A DNA stretch of 64,000 nucleotides from Portulaca oleracea (GCA_029582165.1 CM055890.1:10244287-10308286); one strand, 5' to 3'; shown: positions 35,768 to 47,295, counted from the first letter of the stretch. The notes: a model not told the origin generated them from the sequence alone. Program-made: numbers and translations.

Positions 35768-36902
35768 GTCTGAATAATTTTAATACTGAGGGCAAAATAG
35801 TGAATTCGTGTGTGACCACAAGTTAGCAGGCAGACAGGCAGACAAGATGATTTTTTTCTAAAGCTAGTCTGCATATTCCCACTTATATATACTAGTTGCA
35901 TGGACCCAAGCAAGGCACAATTTACTAATTTGATCACATATAAGAATCGTTTCCTGCCTACTTCTCAAAGGAAAAAAAGGTGGAGGAAGTTTAATCAGAC
36001 ATTCAACTTCTATCACAATACAAGTTGAAAAAAATAAACTTTTTCAACTCAAACTATGGACATAATTTAAAAGTTACACAAAGTCATCACTTTACGATAT
36101 AGTGTGGGAATATGTCATAAATTGACCTACTGAGAAAAAATTAAGTCTCGGTAACTATTAAAAAATTTGAATAAAGTAACTTTTTTTAATAATTTTAATA
36201 AAGTTGGAGTAAATTTCGATGGATTTAGATTAATATTTGTAATAATTATTCACATTTGCTTTTTTTTTTTAAAAATATTTAAGCAAATAAGTAGGGGCAC
36301 TGATCCACCTGAAATCTCAAGTGTTTACCCCCCCCCTTCCTCTTAATCACTAAGCTTACATTATTTGATTTATTTCTATCAGTTCTCAAGTGTCTATTAT
36401 CCCCCTTCCCCCTGAATCACTAAAATCATGTGTAGACACAAATTAATCAGAAATCGGCGAGCGCTGATAAAATTTTATCTGACCCGAATATTCGAATTTG
36501 TGATATCTAGATAAAAATCAAGTTTAGTCTGAAAACGATTTTGGCATTGACCGAACTGAACGGATATTCAAACACAATATTTCTTTTTTTTTCTGTTGTC
36601 CGGCCCAAGTAAAAACCTAGTTCGTGACATCAATTTTTCGTTCGAATTTTGACATCAATAAAATTTGACCAACCCTGATTTACCTTGACCCAAATTTTAA
36701 CCATGGCTAAAAATACCTAATAATGTGAACACAACACAAATTATTAACGTCAACAAGATAACCTAGCTACCATGCAGCCAGCTCAAAAAAAATTTGGTTC
36801 GGCCAACCTCGTGCCTCTTTTATTGTATTGAAGATGGTAAAGATGTTCAGTTTAGTTTAGCTACAACAAAATATGTTCTATTCAACTTAAACAAATTAAT
36901 AA

Positions 36903-37157
36903 CTACGGTCATCCCAAAATGTTTGTCACTATAAATAATTAATTCATTTTGTTAATTTATTTGTCACTTTTATAATTATAACAATTGTCATTTTCTTTTT
37001 ACTCCTAATTAATAAATTTATTTATCATTTTTTATAATTCCAACAACGATCATTCGCAATTAATGTATGAATAATTTGAGTATATTACAAACTTTTTACA
37101 TGAATTCTAATGTATCTCAAGTTAGTTAAAATGAGAAATATAATGAAACAAAGGTAG
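36903..37157. mobile_element. Possible Stowaway-like MITE
   Basis: 'CTACGGTCATCCCAAAATGT' on the left and the reversed right end 'CTACCTTTGTTTCATTATAT' resemble Stowaway termini. The TA duplication is clear only on the right side. Interior holds two 'atttatcattttttataatt' like repeats. Limits uncertain. Confidence 0.4.
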
Positions 37158-37349
37158 TAATTCATTTCTGTTCCATCTAATCAAAGTGGTTATAAATTTA
37201 CCATCAATAATTAAGTACAGTTTAGTTTAATTGTAATAAATTTAGTGTAGACAAATTTAATAAACTTCACGAGGAAAACGTGGTATTAAAAATAACGAAA
37301 TTAAAGTATTATGATGTTGACACATACCAAATTTGCTACTATAAAATTA

Positions 37350-37780
37350 TGGTGCGTTTTGTTGTTTCTTAGGAAAATATTTTTTAGGAACGTTTTTTTC
37401 TGGGAAAGTTTTTGTTGGGAAAAATATTTCACATTGTTTGGTTAACATGGTAAAGTTTGTAGGAAAGTTTATTTGAAATGTTCAAATTATTCTTATATAT
37501 AAATTTATAATATATTTTTAGGGACATTTTGGGAAATTGAGTTACAAAAAGTTTTCCTTTCCCATGGGAAAGAAACTTTCCCACAACCACCCCCTGGGGA
37601 AGTTTTCACTATGATCCATGGGGAAATTGCGGGTCCTAGTTAAAAATTTTCCCAACCTATTTTTACTCCCAAACATGGAAAAGTTAGTCAACCAAATTAT
37701 TTTTACTCCCAAACATGGGGAAAATTATTTTTACTCCCAAACATGGGAAAGTTAGGAAACTCATGGAACCAAACACACCA
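37350..37780. mobile_element. PIF/Harbinger-like MITE
   Basis: Ends TGGTGCGTTTTGTTG and, reversed, TGGTGTGTTTGGTTC are inverted repeats flanked by TTA (37347-37349, 37781-37783). The interior is rich in 'GGGAAA' and 'CCCAAACATGG' with 'ttttactcccaaacatgg' repeated three times. Related in ends and interior to 10470-10696. Non-coding, 431 bp. Confidence 0.82.
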
Positions 37781-38195
37781 TTAATGAAAATTCATGATAT
37801 TGACCTTTGTCCCAAACCAAATTAAGGTGTTATTCTTTTTTATTTTTTTAATGGGGTAAACAAGTTCATTATCCTTTATACCTCCGTTTTGAAGATAACT
37901 GCCAACAAGTTTTTACAAGCAAGTGACAAAAGCTAAGTACTAAACTTACTATAATAAATATAATCTATCAACTTTAAATTTCCACCAATGACAAATATTT
38001 GCTTCCATAAAAAAATTAAACCTTATTGGGATGCCTGAAATATGAGGTAGTTGCGAACTTAGCTATGATCTCCTTGGTAAGGTACTATTTTTGTAAATTC
38101 ACAATATTTATCACTTCAATTTTTTTCTGCAAAAGATAGGCCACGACCCAAAAGTTTATTCAAACATCAAAACAAAGGAACTACCTTTACCGCTT

Positions 38196-38522
38196 GTGCG
38201 TCAGGATATATTGTATGCACATGATCCCATTGACAGTGAAGACACTTTGTCGGTCCAATCTAGTTATGATGTTTCTCCGGGTCTTGAGGACTCCATCATG
38301 GTGCGGTCGAAAGTTGGCTCTAGAATTAAGAAGAGAAACAAGGTCGTCATGAAATCTAAGTGGAGGCTAATTATGGAAGCATCTCGAAAGGCTAAGTCAA
38401 CTAACAATGAAGCACCTCAAAGTGTGAAGGATTTAGATGATATTGAAGCGATACTTGCGCGTAAGCGGGCTAGAGTGAGAGAGATATGTGGTTTGAAAGT
38501 TATATCTACCAAGAAGCTGTGA
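38196..38522 (+). pseudogene. Orphan ORF, possibly part of a LINE, next to the gypsy insertion
   Basis: Open frame of 108 codons with a basic middle and the tail IEAILARKRARVREICGLK. I do not recognise a domain. The T-rich sequence after its stop continues, across the 13.8-kb gypsy element, into 52433-52560, which ends in 'tttaattatcgataaaa'. That layout would fit a transcribed retroposon 3' end. It may be a truncated LINE ORF; function unknown. Confidence 0.4.
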
Positions 38523-38596
38523 AACTTTTTGCTTCATCTCTTTCTTTGGTGTTTGTTTTTGATGATGTCTTTAGTGCTTTGCTTACGTTGGTTGTT

Positions 38597-39160
38597 TATA
38601 ACACCCCCAGGATATTAACCATCAGATTAAGATAAACATCAACTTAACCTAACGATTAGCGCAGCGGAAATACGTTCCCAAGGGTATTACCGCCATCCAT
38701 TAGATATGAATCAGGCTTAGATGAACCCAACACAACAAAACAAGACATCTACGGTTATACAAACCTCCAAAGACACTCACTTTAAACATACATAATAATA
38801 ATAATAACATACATCCACCTATGTCAATGTCCAGTCACTTAGAGTAACACAAGCCACCAAAACTATGTCTTACACAATCCTCCACAAGAGTCTCCAAATC
38901 ACCTGAATTCCGCTTACGAAGCCTTCGAGTTCCGCCCCTCCGAAAGTTCACCCTTGCCCTTTCTTGAGTTTCCTAAAGACAACAATAAAACTTAAAGAAT
39001 GAGATTTAATGTCGATCGTTGCGCTGTTCAAGTCCTGCAAAACATACACTGGTTAGTAAAACAAAGGAGCGCGCTTTATTTATTTCATGAGTTATCTTTA
39101 ATCTTGATTAATTAAACTAATTAACATATACTAAGGAGAGATTTTCTTTGGGTTATTACA
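38597..39160 (-). repeat. 3' LTR of element A
   Basis: 564 bp, TGTAATAACCC...GGTGTTATA on the minus strand. Nearly collinear with 51862-52427. The plus-strand ends are TATAACACCC and GGGTTATTACA. Followed by the polypurine tract of the element. Confidence 0.95.
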
Positions 39161-39232
39161 TCTTACTCCCCTTAAAAGAAGTTTCGTCCCCGAAACTTAA
39201 AGATACTACCCCCATATTCCTGGCGTCTTACC

Positions 39233-40851
39233 TTAGAACAAATGGGGATACTTGTTCCGCATGTCCTCCTCGGTTTCCCAGGTAGCCTCTGAGGTGGAGT
39301 GGTTAGTCCACATAACCTTTACTAATGGAATCTCTTTGGAGCGCAATCGTTTGACTCTTCGGTCCAGAATTTGAACCGGCACCTCTTCGTAGGATAAGTT
39401 TTTCGTGACGGCTATTCGTTCGGGCTCACCAATATGGTTCGGGCCAGGCACATATTTCTGCAGCTGTGATACATGAAATACATCGTGAACATGCTCTAAG
39501 TCTGTGGGTAACTCTAGCCTGTATGCCACCAGGTTAATCTTCTCGATGATTTCATAAGGTCCGATATACCTAGGGCTCAGTTTCCCTTTGACATTGAACC
39601 TACGTACTCCCTTAGTAGGCGAAACCTTGAGAAACACTTTATCACCGGGTTGAAATTCCAAGGGTTTCCTCCTCTGGTCAGCATAGCTTTTCTGTCGACT
39701 TTGGGCCGTCTTAATGTGCTGTTAGATCACTCGCACTTTGTCCGTCATATCTTGTATCAGCTCGGGTCCCACTATCAGGGTTTCATCCATTTCACTCCAG
39801 CACAAAGGATATCTGCATTTTCGCCCGTATAAGGCTTCGAACGACGCCATTTGGATTGTAGTTTGATAACTATTATTATAAGAGAACTCTACTCAGGGTA
39901 GGAAAACTTCCCAACTTCCTTGGAAATCCAAAACACAAGCTCGAAGCATATCCTCCACAATCTGGTTCACCCGTTCTGTCTGACCGTCCGTTTCTGGGTG
40001 ATAAGAGCTATTGAAGTTCAGCTTGGTACCGAACGCCTCTTGCAGGGCTGTCCAAACTTGGGATTGAAACCTGGTATCCCGGTCAGAGATGATATCTTTT
40101 GGAATGCCATGTAACCTTACCACTTCCTTCACAAAAATATTTACTAACCTATCAACTTTCCAACTTTCATTTATTGGAATGAAATGAGCAGATTTGGTCA
40201 GCCGGTCTACAATGACCCATATGGCATTCTTTTTGGTTACTGTTAAGGGTAATCCCATGCTGAAATCCATTGATACTGAATCCTACTTCCACGCGGGTAT
40301 CTCTAATGGCCTTAACTCCCCTAAAGGTCGTTGATGCTCGATCTTCACCTTTTGATATGCAAGGTATGCATTTATCCACAAAGCCCGTTATGTCCCTTTT
40401 CATATTAGGCCACCAAAACTTTTCCCGTATATCACAATACATCTTTGTGCCCCCGGGGTGTACCGAGTACGGAGTGTCATGTCCTTCGCGCATAATCCTC
40501 TCTCGGAAGTCTTGGGTTGCAGGTACACATACAACCGATTCTGAAATCTCAAAGTTCCATCTTCATGAACCAAAAACCTTGGCATTTTCCCTTTTTCTAC
40601 ACCTGTATGGATGTACTGTAGGTGTTCTTCATTCACTTGCTCCTTCTTGATTTCTTCTAATATAGAAGGCTGCACCTGGAGTTCCGCTAGTTGTGTCTGT
40701 ACATAATCCAACGGAACTACTTCTATCCTTGCATTCTGAATTTCCTGATGGAGCTTTGATTGCTTTATCACCGTCACGTCTGCCTCATGCTGACTCTTTC
40801 TACTCAGAGCATCAACAACTGAGTTCGCCTTTCGAGGATGGTATTGAATGT
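39233..40851 (-). pseudogene. Element A pol, distal part: RNase H end, integrase, chromodomain
   Basis: Read on the minus strand from 40851. The end of RNase H and linker includes the VVDALSRKS motif. Next is an integrase zinc-binding region (GGTKMYCDIREKFWWPNMKR, then C..C spacing). The integrase core keeps the VIVDRLTKSAHF block and the second Asp in IISDRDTRF; it also has YHPETDGQTERVNQ. The C-terminal part reads GDKVFLKVSPTKGVRRF and ends in a chromodomain-like block (YEEVPVQILDRRVKRLRSKE ... VMWTNHS ... ATWETEEDM). Frameshifts near 40440 and 40260 and stops near 39893 and 39720 break it. The chromodomain places it in chromoviruses, most like Tekay/Del. Confidence 0.88.
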
Positions 40852-40856
40852 CTAAA

Positions 40857-41775
40857 TGGAGCGTTACCATCGCGTGTGAGGGCATTGATTTTAGCTTGAA
40901 CAAAAGCTTGAACACCGATGAGATTGGATATGATTTTGGGTAAAGGAGATTCCACCACCAAAACCTAGCACCCCACCATGACCATCATAAAGGAGTTGTC
41001 CACCAAATGATCAATAAAGGGATGACTTGCTGACACCACCATCAACAATGGATAAAGTAAAAACAAGGTTTAGAGAGAATAGGGAGAAACCCTAGCAATG
41101 CTTTGGCATGTCATTAATCATCAAAAACTGTCTTGGGAAATGGGAAAACAAGCTATTTATACTTAAGCAGAAAATTAAGCAAAAAGACAGCTTAAAAGAC
41201 GCCACGGCACGCGCGTGTCACGGGGACGGCGCGCGTAACGCTGCTCGCGAAGCGACCATTCGCCTCAACCGCCATCGGATGCAGAGCAGGTCGCGGGCGC
41301 GAAGAAAATGGTCGTGGGCGCGACCACTTTCGACAATAGCTGGGCGCAGGCGTTTCTCCTGGCGACTCGGTCGCGCCTGCCCACTGAAAGAAACGTCGCG
41401 GGCGCGACATAAAAGGTAACGGGCGCGACCTCTTCCACAGAAGCTTGGCGCGGGTGTGCTCCCTGGCGACTCGGTCGCGCCTACCATCTGACGACAGGCC
41501 TGATAGCTTTGACGTTTATTTTCCCTCGGGCCTTCATCCGAACCCCATACCTCATATTATCCATTCTCGGGACGGCCCGGTCCGGTCCCGAGGCCTCCGG
41601 GGTCTGTGTCTCAAGCGAGCCCACCTAAGGGGCCCCGGGGTCCATCCATTGGATGGCCGAGACTAGCCTCGCAATTCCGGGAGTGATCGGAAATTGTAGT
41701 TCAAGGCTCAAGGTGTTCGAGGCGGCTCGCTTGGCGGAAATCACGAGCGCGGAGAATGGAACCCGGACCTCTTCA
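40857..41775 (-). repeat. 3' LTR of element B (long form, 919 bp)
   Basis: Minus-strand ends TGAAGAGGTCCGGG and ...GGTAACGCTCCA. Collinear with 46506-47290 except for a CG-rich tandem block (about 41220-41490) that is shorter on the other side, and a short deletion after 'ttagcttga' (near 40899). It encodes about 50 C-terminal residues of the integrase ORF. Confidence 0.93.
41285..41490. repeat. CG-rich tandem repeat in the B 3' LTR
   Basis: Two copies of a unit of about 105 bp: 'gtcgcgggcgcga', 'gggcgcgacc', then an 'agct/agctt' block and 'cctggcgactcggtcgcgcc'. The partner LTR (46960-47010) keeps less than one copy. The CG-rich sequence may be heavily methylated in the plant. Confidence 0.85.
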
Positions 41776-42428
41776 TCCTCCCCTTCTTGAAGAGGATTTG
41801 CCCTCAAATCCGTTTCGGGTTCAACATCCTCGATGTACGGTGAGAGATCCCCGATGTTGAAAGTAGATGAAATACCCATATCATCCGGAAGATCAAGCTT
41901 GTAAGCGTTGTCATTTATCTTGGCCAAGACCTTAAAGGGTCCCTCACTTCGTGGCATTAGCTTATTACTCCTTCGGGAGGGGAACCGTTCCTTCCTCAAA
42001 TGTAGCCAAACCAAGTCCCCGGGTTTGAACGTGATACCGCGGCGATGCTTGTTGGCTCGGGCCTTATAAAGCTCGTTAGTACGCTCGATCTTCTCTCGAA
42101 TTTATTGGTGAAGTTTTTGGATTTCTTCGGCCTTCGCACTTGCCTCAAAGCTAACCCTCGACTCTAATGGAAGAGGAAGGAGTGCAATGGGAGTTATAGG
42201 GTTGACCCCATAGCAAGTCTTGAAGGGCGAATGTCCCGTAGCAAAAGAGGGGGACCGATTATAGGCAATCTCGGCGTGACACAACTTGGCATCCCGATCC
42301 CTTAGACTCTGACTCACAAGACCCCGAAGCAACGTAATCAGAGTCTTGTTAGTTAGCTTAGTTTGACCGTCTGTTTGAGGATGATGTGACGTGCTAAATA
42401 AAAGCTTCGTCCCCAAGAGCTTCCACAA
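41625..42428 (-). pseudogene. Element B integrase C-terminal part, reading into the LTR
   Basis: The minus strand from 42428 continues the integrase core (SHHPQTDGQTKLTNKT, then AYNRSPSFATGHSPF). After a stop near 42100 it continues as VWLHLRKERFPSRRSNKLMP, GPFKVLAKINDNAYKLDLPD and FNIGDLSPYIED. This is the GPY/F-type C-terminal module. The frame from 42014 stays open to 41625, so about 50 residues lie within the 3' LTR (inner edge 41775). Reading into the LTR and lack of a standard chromodomain recall the CRM lineage, in which the integrase tail helps centromere targeting. Confidence 0.8.
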
Positions 42429-43223
42429 AGACCTCCAAAAATGCCCATGAATTTAGTATCATGATCCGACACGATAATCCTCGGAACACCATGCAAACGC
42501 ACTACCTCCCGGAAGAAAAGTGTTGCAATGTGTGTGGCGTCATCGGTTTTCTCACAGGCAATGAAGTGCGCCATTTTAGAAAAGCGGTCAACGACGACTA
42601 GAATCGCATCTTTGCCACGCACAGTCCGGGGAAGAGCCACAATGAAGTCCATACTAAAATCCTCCCACGGGCCATTCGGAACCGGAAGGGGTGTATAAAG
42701 CCCTTGGTGGAATTGGCTCTTGGCATGGTGACAAGTAACACACTTCGACACCACATCCTGCACATCGCCTCCCATCTTCGGCCAATAAAAGTGCTCTTTC
42801 AACATGTCGATGGTCTTGTTGATACCGAAATGACCGGCGAGACCACCTCCTTGAACCTCCCGCACTAGAACCTTCCTCAATGGGCATTTTGGGACACACA
42901 ACTTGTTACCCTTGAAGAGAAATCCGTCTTGTAGCAAATACGGCCCATCACCACCACCGAGGTGTGATTTGAAGTCATCATCCTCCTTATAAAACTCCTT
43001 TAAGTGATCCAAGTACCCTTGCCTCAACTACGGAAAGAAGAGAGTGTCTCCTCGAGAGTGCATCGACGACCACATTTACACTCCCCTTCTTGTGTTTTGC
43101 CACAAAATTAAATCCTTGAAGAAACTCAACCCAATTGACATGGCGAGAGCTAAGTTTGTGTTGTCCGTTCAAATATTTTAGCGCCTCGTGATCCGAATGA
43201 AGGACAAACTGGCTTGGCCTCAA
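42353..43223 (-). pseudogene. Element B: RNase H end and integrase core
   Basis: 43223-42987 reads the end of RNase H ([32 protein letters not shown]). From 43027 follows the integrase: zinc-binding HFGINKTIDMLKEHFYWPKM with C..C in CVTCHH, then the core with DFIVALPRT, VVVDRFSKMAHF and IIVSDHDTKF. A frameshift near 43025 and another near 42420 break the frame. Conserved Asp residues of the DDE triad are visible in 'MDF' and 'SDHD'; the Glu lies past the frameshift. Confidence 0.85.
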
Positions 43224-43229
43224 ATAGTG

Positions 43230-44204
43230 CGCCTAATGATCGAGTGATCGCACGAGAGCGTAAAACTCCTTATCATACATGGAATAATTCCTCCTTGACC
43301 CGTTGAGTTTTTCACTGAAATAAGCAATAGGGCGTTGATTCTGCATCAAAACGGCTCCGATGCCCACACCGCTCGCATCGCAATCCACCTCGAAGACTTG
43401 TGTGAAGTCTCGGAGAGCAAGTACCGTAGCCTCACAAAGTCGGGCCTGCAGCTTCTCAAATGCCCCTTGAGCCGCTCGGGTCCATTCAAAGGCGCCCTTC
43501 TTCATACACTCAGTAATAGGGGCGGTAAGGGTACTAAAGCCCTTGATGAACCGGCGGTAGAACGAAGCAAGATCGTGGAAACTCCTCACCTCCGTGATAG
43601 TAGAACGGATGGCCTCCACTTTCGAGGGATCCATAGAAATACCCTTGTCGGAAACAATATACCCAAGGAAGGTGATTTGGGGAGTGCAAAATTCGCACTT
43701 CTCTAGTTTGCCAAAAAGCCGTTGTTGCCGCAAAACCTCAAACCCCCGCTCCAAGTGTACAATATGCTCCGCCTCACTCCTCGAATATACCAGAATATCA
43801 TCGAAATAAATCACGACAAATTTACCAATAAAAAGCCTCAACACCTCGTTCATAAGACGCATGAACGTACTCGGGGCGTTGGAAAGTCTGAATGGCATGA
43901 CAAGCCACTCATATAATCCTCCCTTTGTCTTGAATGTCGTCTTCCACTCATCGCCTTCCTTCATGCAGATTTGATGGTAGCCACTCCGTAGATCAATCTT
44001 GGAGAAAATGCACGAGCCATGTAGTTCATCGAGCATGTCATCAAGCCTCGGTATAGGGTACCGATACTTGACGGTAATGTTGTTTATGGCTCGGCTATCT
44101 ACACACATCCTGAAGGTACCATCTTTCTTCGGAACTAGGAGGGCCGGGATGGAGCATGGGCTCATGCTCTCTCGAACATAGCCTCGTGAAACAAGTTCGT
44201 CCAC
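43230..44204 (-). pseudogene. Element B reverse transcriptase and start of RNase H
   Basis: Open for 323 codons on the minus strand. It has [56 protein letters not shown] (usual Gly replaced by Arg in PFGL) and the catalytic [10 protein letters not shown]. Then the thumb, [17 protein letters not shown] and AYFSEKL of RNase H. It is bounded upstream by a stop at the KELQQ/VDELV junction near 44206 (apparent CAG to TAG change) and downstream by a stop after SLDH. The RT core itself is nearly intact. Confidence 0.9.
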
Positions 44205-45179
44205 CTACTGTTGCAACTCCTTGTTTTCCTGCGGGTTGCACTGATATGCCGCCTTGTTGGGGAGTGGAGCTCCGGGCATAAGGTCGATTTGATGCTCAAT
44301 ACCCCGGATAGGGGGTAGACCCGGTGGAAGATCTTCAGGGAAGACATCTCGAAATTTGGTAAGAAGAGGGGCAACGAGAGGGTGCTTGGGTTTCACTACC
44401 TCACATGTGTTTGCCTCTAAGAGGAGTAAGGCAAAAATGGTCTTCCCCTTGCTTAGGGCTCGCTCGACCCGTGTCTCACTCAAGTGTTTAGGCTCCTCAC
44501 TTCCTGCCCCAGGTTTAGGTGGTAATATTTCATGTGGTGCTAGTGGAAGGAGCTTCACCCTCTTGCCCTCGTGGATGAAGGTGTAGGTATTCTTCAATAC
44601 GTTATGAACAGTTTTCTTGTCAAATTGTCACGGTCGACCCAACAATATGTGACACGCGCTCATGGGAACAACATCACAAACAATAGAATCTTCATAGTTA
44701 GTGCCAAAAGATAAATTCACTAAGACACGATTGGTTACCTCAATGCCTTCTCGGTCGTTGAGCCATTTCAGTGAATATAGACGGGGATGAGGCAATAGTG
44801 GTAATCCCTGTTTGTCAACCATATAGGTAGATGCCACATTAGTAGAGCTTCCCCCATCGATCATAAGCTCGCAAACCTTGCCCCCAACTAAGCAACGTGT
44901 TTGGAATATAGTCTCCCGCTGGGCCCTGTCAAGAGGGGCTTCTTGGGCATGCAAAGCTCGCCTCAAGACAAGAGCGCCTCCTTGATCACGCGAAACAGCT
45001 GTGGTTTCCCCTTCTTCACTAGTGTATGCATCCTCAACAACAAATTCGGGCTCATCCTGTGCTCCTTGCATTTCCTCGTCAATATCCTGAACCTCCTTGA
45101 GAGTCAAGGTCCGTCGGTTTGGGTAATCGGCCTGAAAGTGGCCATAACCATGGCACTTGAAGCACTTCTTTCCCTCCAC
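44205..45179 (-). pseudogene. Element B zinc knuckle, protease and linker
   Basis: Minus strand. CFKCHGYGHFQADY is a CX2CX4HX4C knuckle whose last Cys is Tyr. The aspartic protease reads CELMIDGGSSTNVAS, with the DGGS form common in this group. A stop near 44628 separates the linker frame 44597-44205 (EILPPKPG ... FPEDLPPGLPPIRGIEHQID), which leads into the reverse transcriptase. Confidence 0.82.
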
Positions 45180-46180
45180 ACGGTGAGTGGGTTCCGTAGG
45201 AGACGCACAACAAGTCCCTTTCCCTTATCAGATCGGGGTGTCGAAGGAAACTTGGGTGTCTTACTAGGCTTGGGTGTGACCGATTGAGGAAAGGATCGAT
45301 TTGACGGTGGAAAGTAATTGCGTGACACCGGTTTGGAGAGAGCCTTTTCTTTCCTTCGTCGTTCAACCCAAAGGGCCAAGCTATACAAATCATCCGTGGA
45401 ATAATAAGGTTGAACCTCAACTTTCTTAGCAACTGAGGAGTCCAATCCATTCAAGAATCGCATCATGGCTTGCTCTTCCAGCTCTTGAAGGCCACTTTTG
45501 ATAAGGAGTTGTTCGAACTCTGAAATGTATTCACTGACGGAGCACTTACCTTGGGTGAGAGCATACATTTTCCTCATGACATCCTGTTGATAGGTGTTTG
45601 GCAAGAAGCAGTGATTCATCACTTGTTTGAGCCGAGACCAAGTTGAAATTCTTGCCCTCCCTTCACGAACCTGTTGTGCTTTCATATTCTCAAACCAAAG
45701 CGAGGCGGCCTTGGTGAGTTTCAAGCTCGCGATCTTATAAGCCTTCTCATCATCATATTCCTTGGTTTCAAAGATCCTATCCATCAATTGGATCCATTCA
45801 ATGTAGTCATCCGGGTCATTAGAACCATTGAACTCGGGGATGTCGATCTTAACGTCCTGGAAGTCGTCACGAGGGGGGTTCCGATGAATTCATCGACGAG
45901 GAGAGCCTCTAGCATCGTCACTCGACTCAAAGTTTGGAGGAGGACGGATAGGGATTTGTGCACGCCTCCGATGTTCAACTTGTGGTTGCCCTTGACGTTG
46001 CACCGTCAAATTGTTCATTTGTGCCGCAATCTCCAGAAGAGTCCTCTCGATGTTGGCGTTACGATTCTCAAGGGAGGTAAACCTCTCGCCCATCGTGGCG
46101 AGTCGGTCCTAAATTCCTTGGGCTCGAGGACTTCTCCGGTGGCTAGGTTCCTCTCGATCGGAATTATCGTGACCATCCAT
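45104..46180 (-). pseudogene. Element B gag
   Basis: The probable start ATG at 46180-46178 opens MDGHDNSDREEPSHRRS, followed by a stop near 46111. The frame then continues with a coiled-coil-like RFTSLENRNANIERTLLEIA and QRQGQPQVEHRRR. From 45787 the conserved gag core reads YKIASLKLTKAASLWFENMK, QDVMRKMYALTQGKCSVSEY and YSLALWVERRRKEK. This is the Retrotrans_gag family pattern. It lies just downstream of the primer site. At least one frameshift near 45890. Confidence 0.85.
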
Positions 46181-46505
46181 ATCGAGAGAAGGGTATGGGA
46201 CGAATTTCGTTTGGGGAAATTTTGTTGTTGGCTTGTGTTTGGCTAAGGGTTCTTTGTGCTTTCTCACTTGAGCATTTTATCGAACACCTTGCGGGCACAA
46301 TTTTCGACTCTTCCTCCAAGCTCCAATATGTTTCAATTTCACAATCACAATACAAGAAAATATTCTCCAACACACTTGGAGGCACTAGGGAGGGGGAACA
46401 CCAATATTTGCATTCAAAATACCAAAACCCAACAATAGACAGAAATACTAGTATGAACAATGGCAATACTCAAGCTAAATGAAAAACCATGGCTCTGATA
46501 CCAAA

Positions 46506-47290
46506 TGGAGCGTTACCATCGCGTGTGAGGGCATTGATTTTAGCTTGAGTGAACTTTGAATCATCAATCGAACAAAAGCTTGAACACCGATGAGATTGGA
46601 TATGATTTTGAGTAAAGGAGATTCCACCACCAAAACCTAGCACCTCACCATGACCATCATAAAGGAGTTGTCCACCAAATGATCAATAAAGAGATGACTT
46701 GCTAACACCACCATCAACAATGGATAAAGTAAAAACAAGGTTTAGAGAGAATAGGAAGAAACCCTAGCAATGCTTTGGCATGTCATTAATTATCAAAAAC
46801 TGTCTTGGAAAATGGGAAAACAAGCTATTTATACTTAAGCAGAAAATTAAGCAAAAAGACAGCTTAAAAGACGCCACGGCACGTGCGTGTCGCGGGGACG
46901 GCGCGGGCGCGCGTAATCTCGGCGAGTCACCATCCGCCTCAACCGTTTGTCGCCGAGCAGCGGTCGTGGCGTGCTCCCTGGCGACTCGGTCGCGCCTACC
47001 ATCTGACGACAGGCCTGATAACTTTGACGTTTATTTTCCCTCGGGCCTTCATTCGAACCCCGATACCTCATATTATCCATTCTCGAGACGGCCCGGTCCA
47101 GTCCCGAGGCCTCCGGGGTCGGTGTCTCAAGCGAGCCCACCTAAAGGGCCCGAGGTCCATCCATTGGATGGCTGAGACTAGCCTCGCAATTCCGGGAGTG
47201 ATCGGGAATTGTAGTGTAAGGCTCAAGATGTTCGAGGTGGCTCGCTTGGCGGAGATCACAAGCGCGGAGAAGGGAACCCGGACCTCTTCA
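46506..47290 (-). repeat. 5' LTR of element B (short form, 785 bp)
   Basis: Starts TGAAGAGGTCCGGG at 47290 on the minus strand. Compared with the 3' LTR it lacks most of the CG-rich tandem block but keeps 'gtgaactttgaatcatcaat' near 46549 that the other lost. It carries the same short ORF end (47259-47068) that terminates the integrase frame on the other side. Confidence 0.93.
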
Positions 47291-47295
47291 CTAAA

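Larger units (their letters stand above)
34126..38195. other. Intergenic region downstream of the glycosyltransferase gene
   Basis: Contains the gene's 3' UTR, then AT-rich intergenic DNA with three small MITEs listed separately. Around 34977-35112 a 'TAGGTGTGCACCGGTACAAA' start with 'GGACCGGG' motifs looks like one end of a hAT MITE, but no second end is visible. A C-run duplication ('ctcaagtgt', 'ccccc') lies near 36316-36420. No gene seen. Confidence 0.55.
40857..47290 (-). mobile_element. Ty3/gypsy element B (CRM-like), complete, nested in A
   Basis: 6.4 kb, minus orientation, flanked by the 5-bp duplication CTAAA (40852-40856 and 47291-47295), which falls exactly inside element A's RNase H coding frame (DYDL|DIQYHP). 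LTRs are unequal: 919 bp on the left and 785 bp on the right. Primer site (reverse of GCTCTGATACCA, 46492-46503) and polypurine tract (41776-41790) are both recognisable. Order gag, protease, reverse transcriptase, RNase H, integrase. The last ORF runs into the 3' LTR, and no classical chromodomain is seen. Several stop codons make it non-functional. Confidence 0.95.

Noticed and set aside
36450..36680. Possible third copy of the 'GGGCTGTCAAAA' hAT family ('gcgctgataaaattttatctgacc' ... 'aaaatttgaccaaccctga')
   Set aside because: The ends are only loosely similar and the flanks show no duplication.
45674..46246. Plus-strand ORF of 190 codons inside element B
   Set aside because: It is antisense to the gag gene; the minus frame carries the recognisable gag core.
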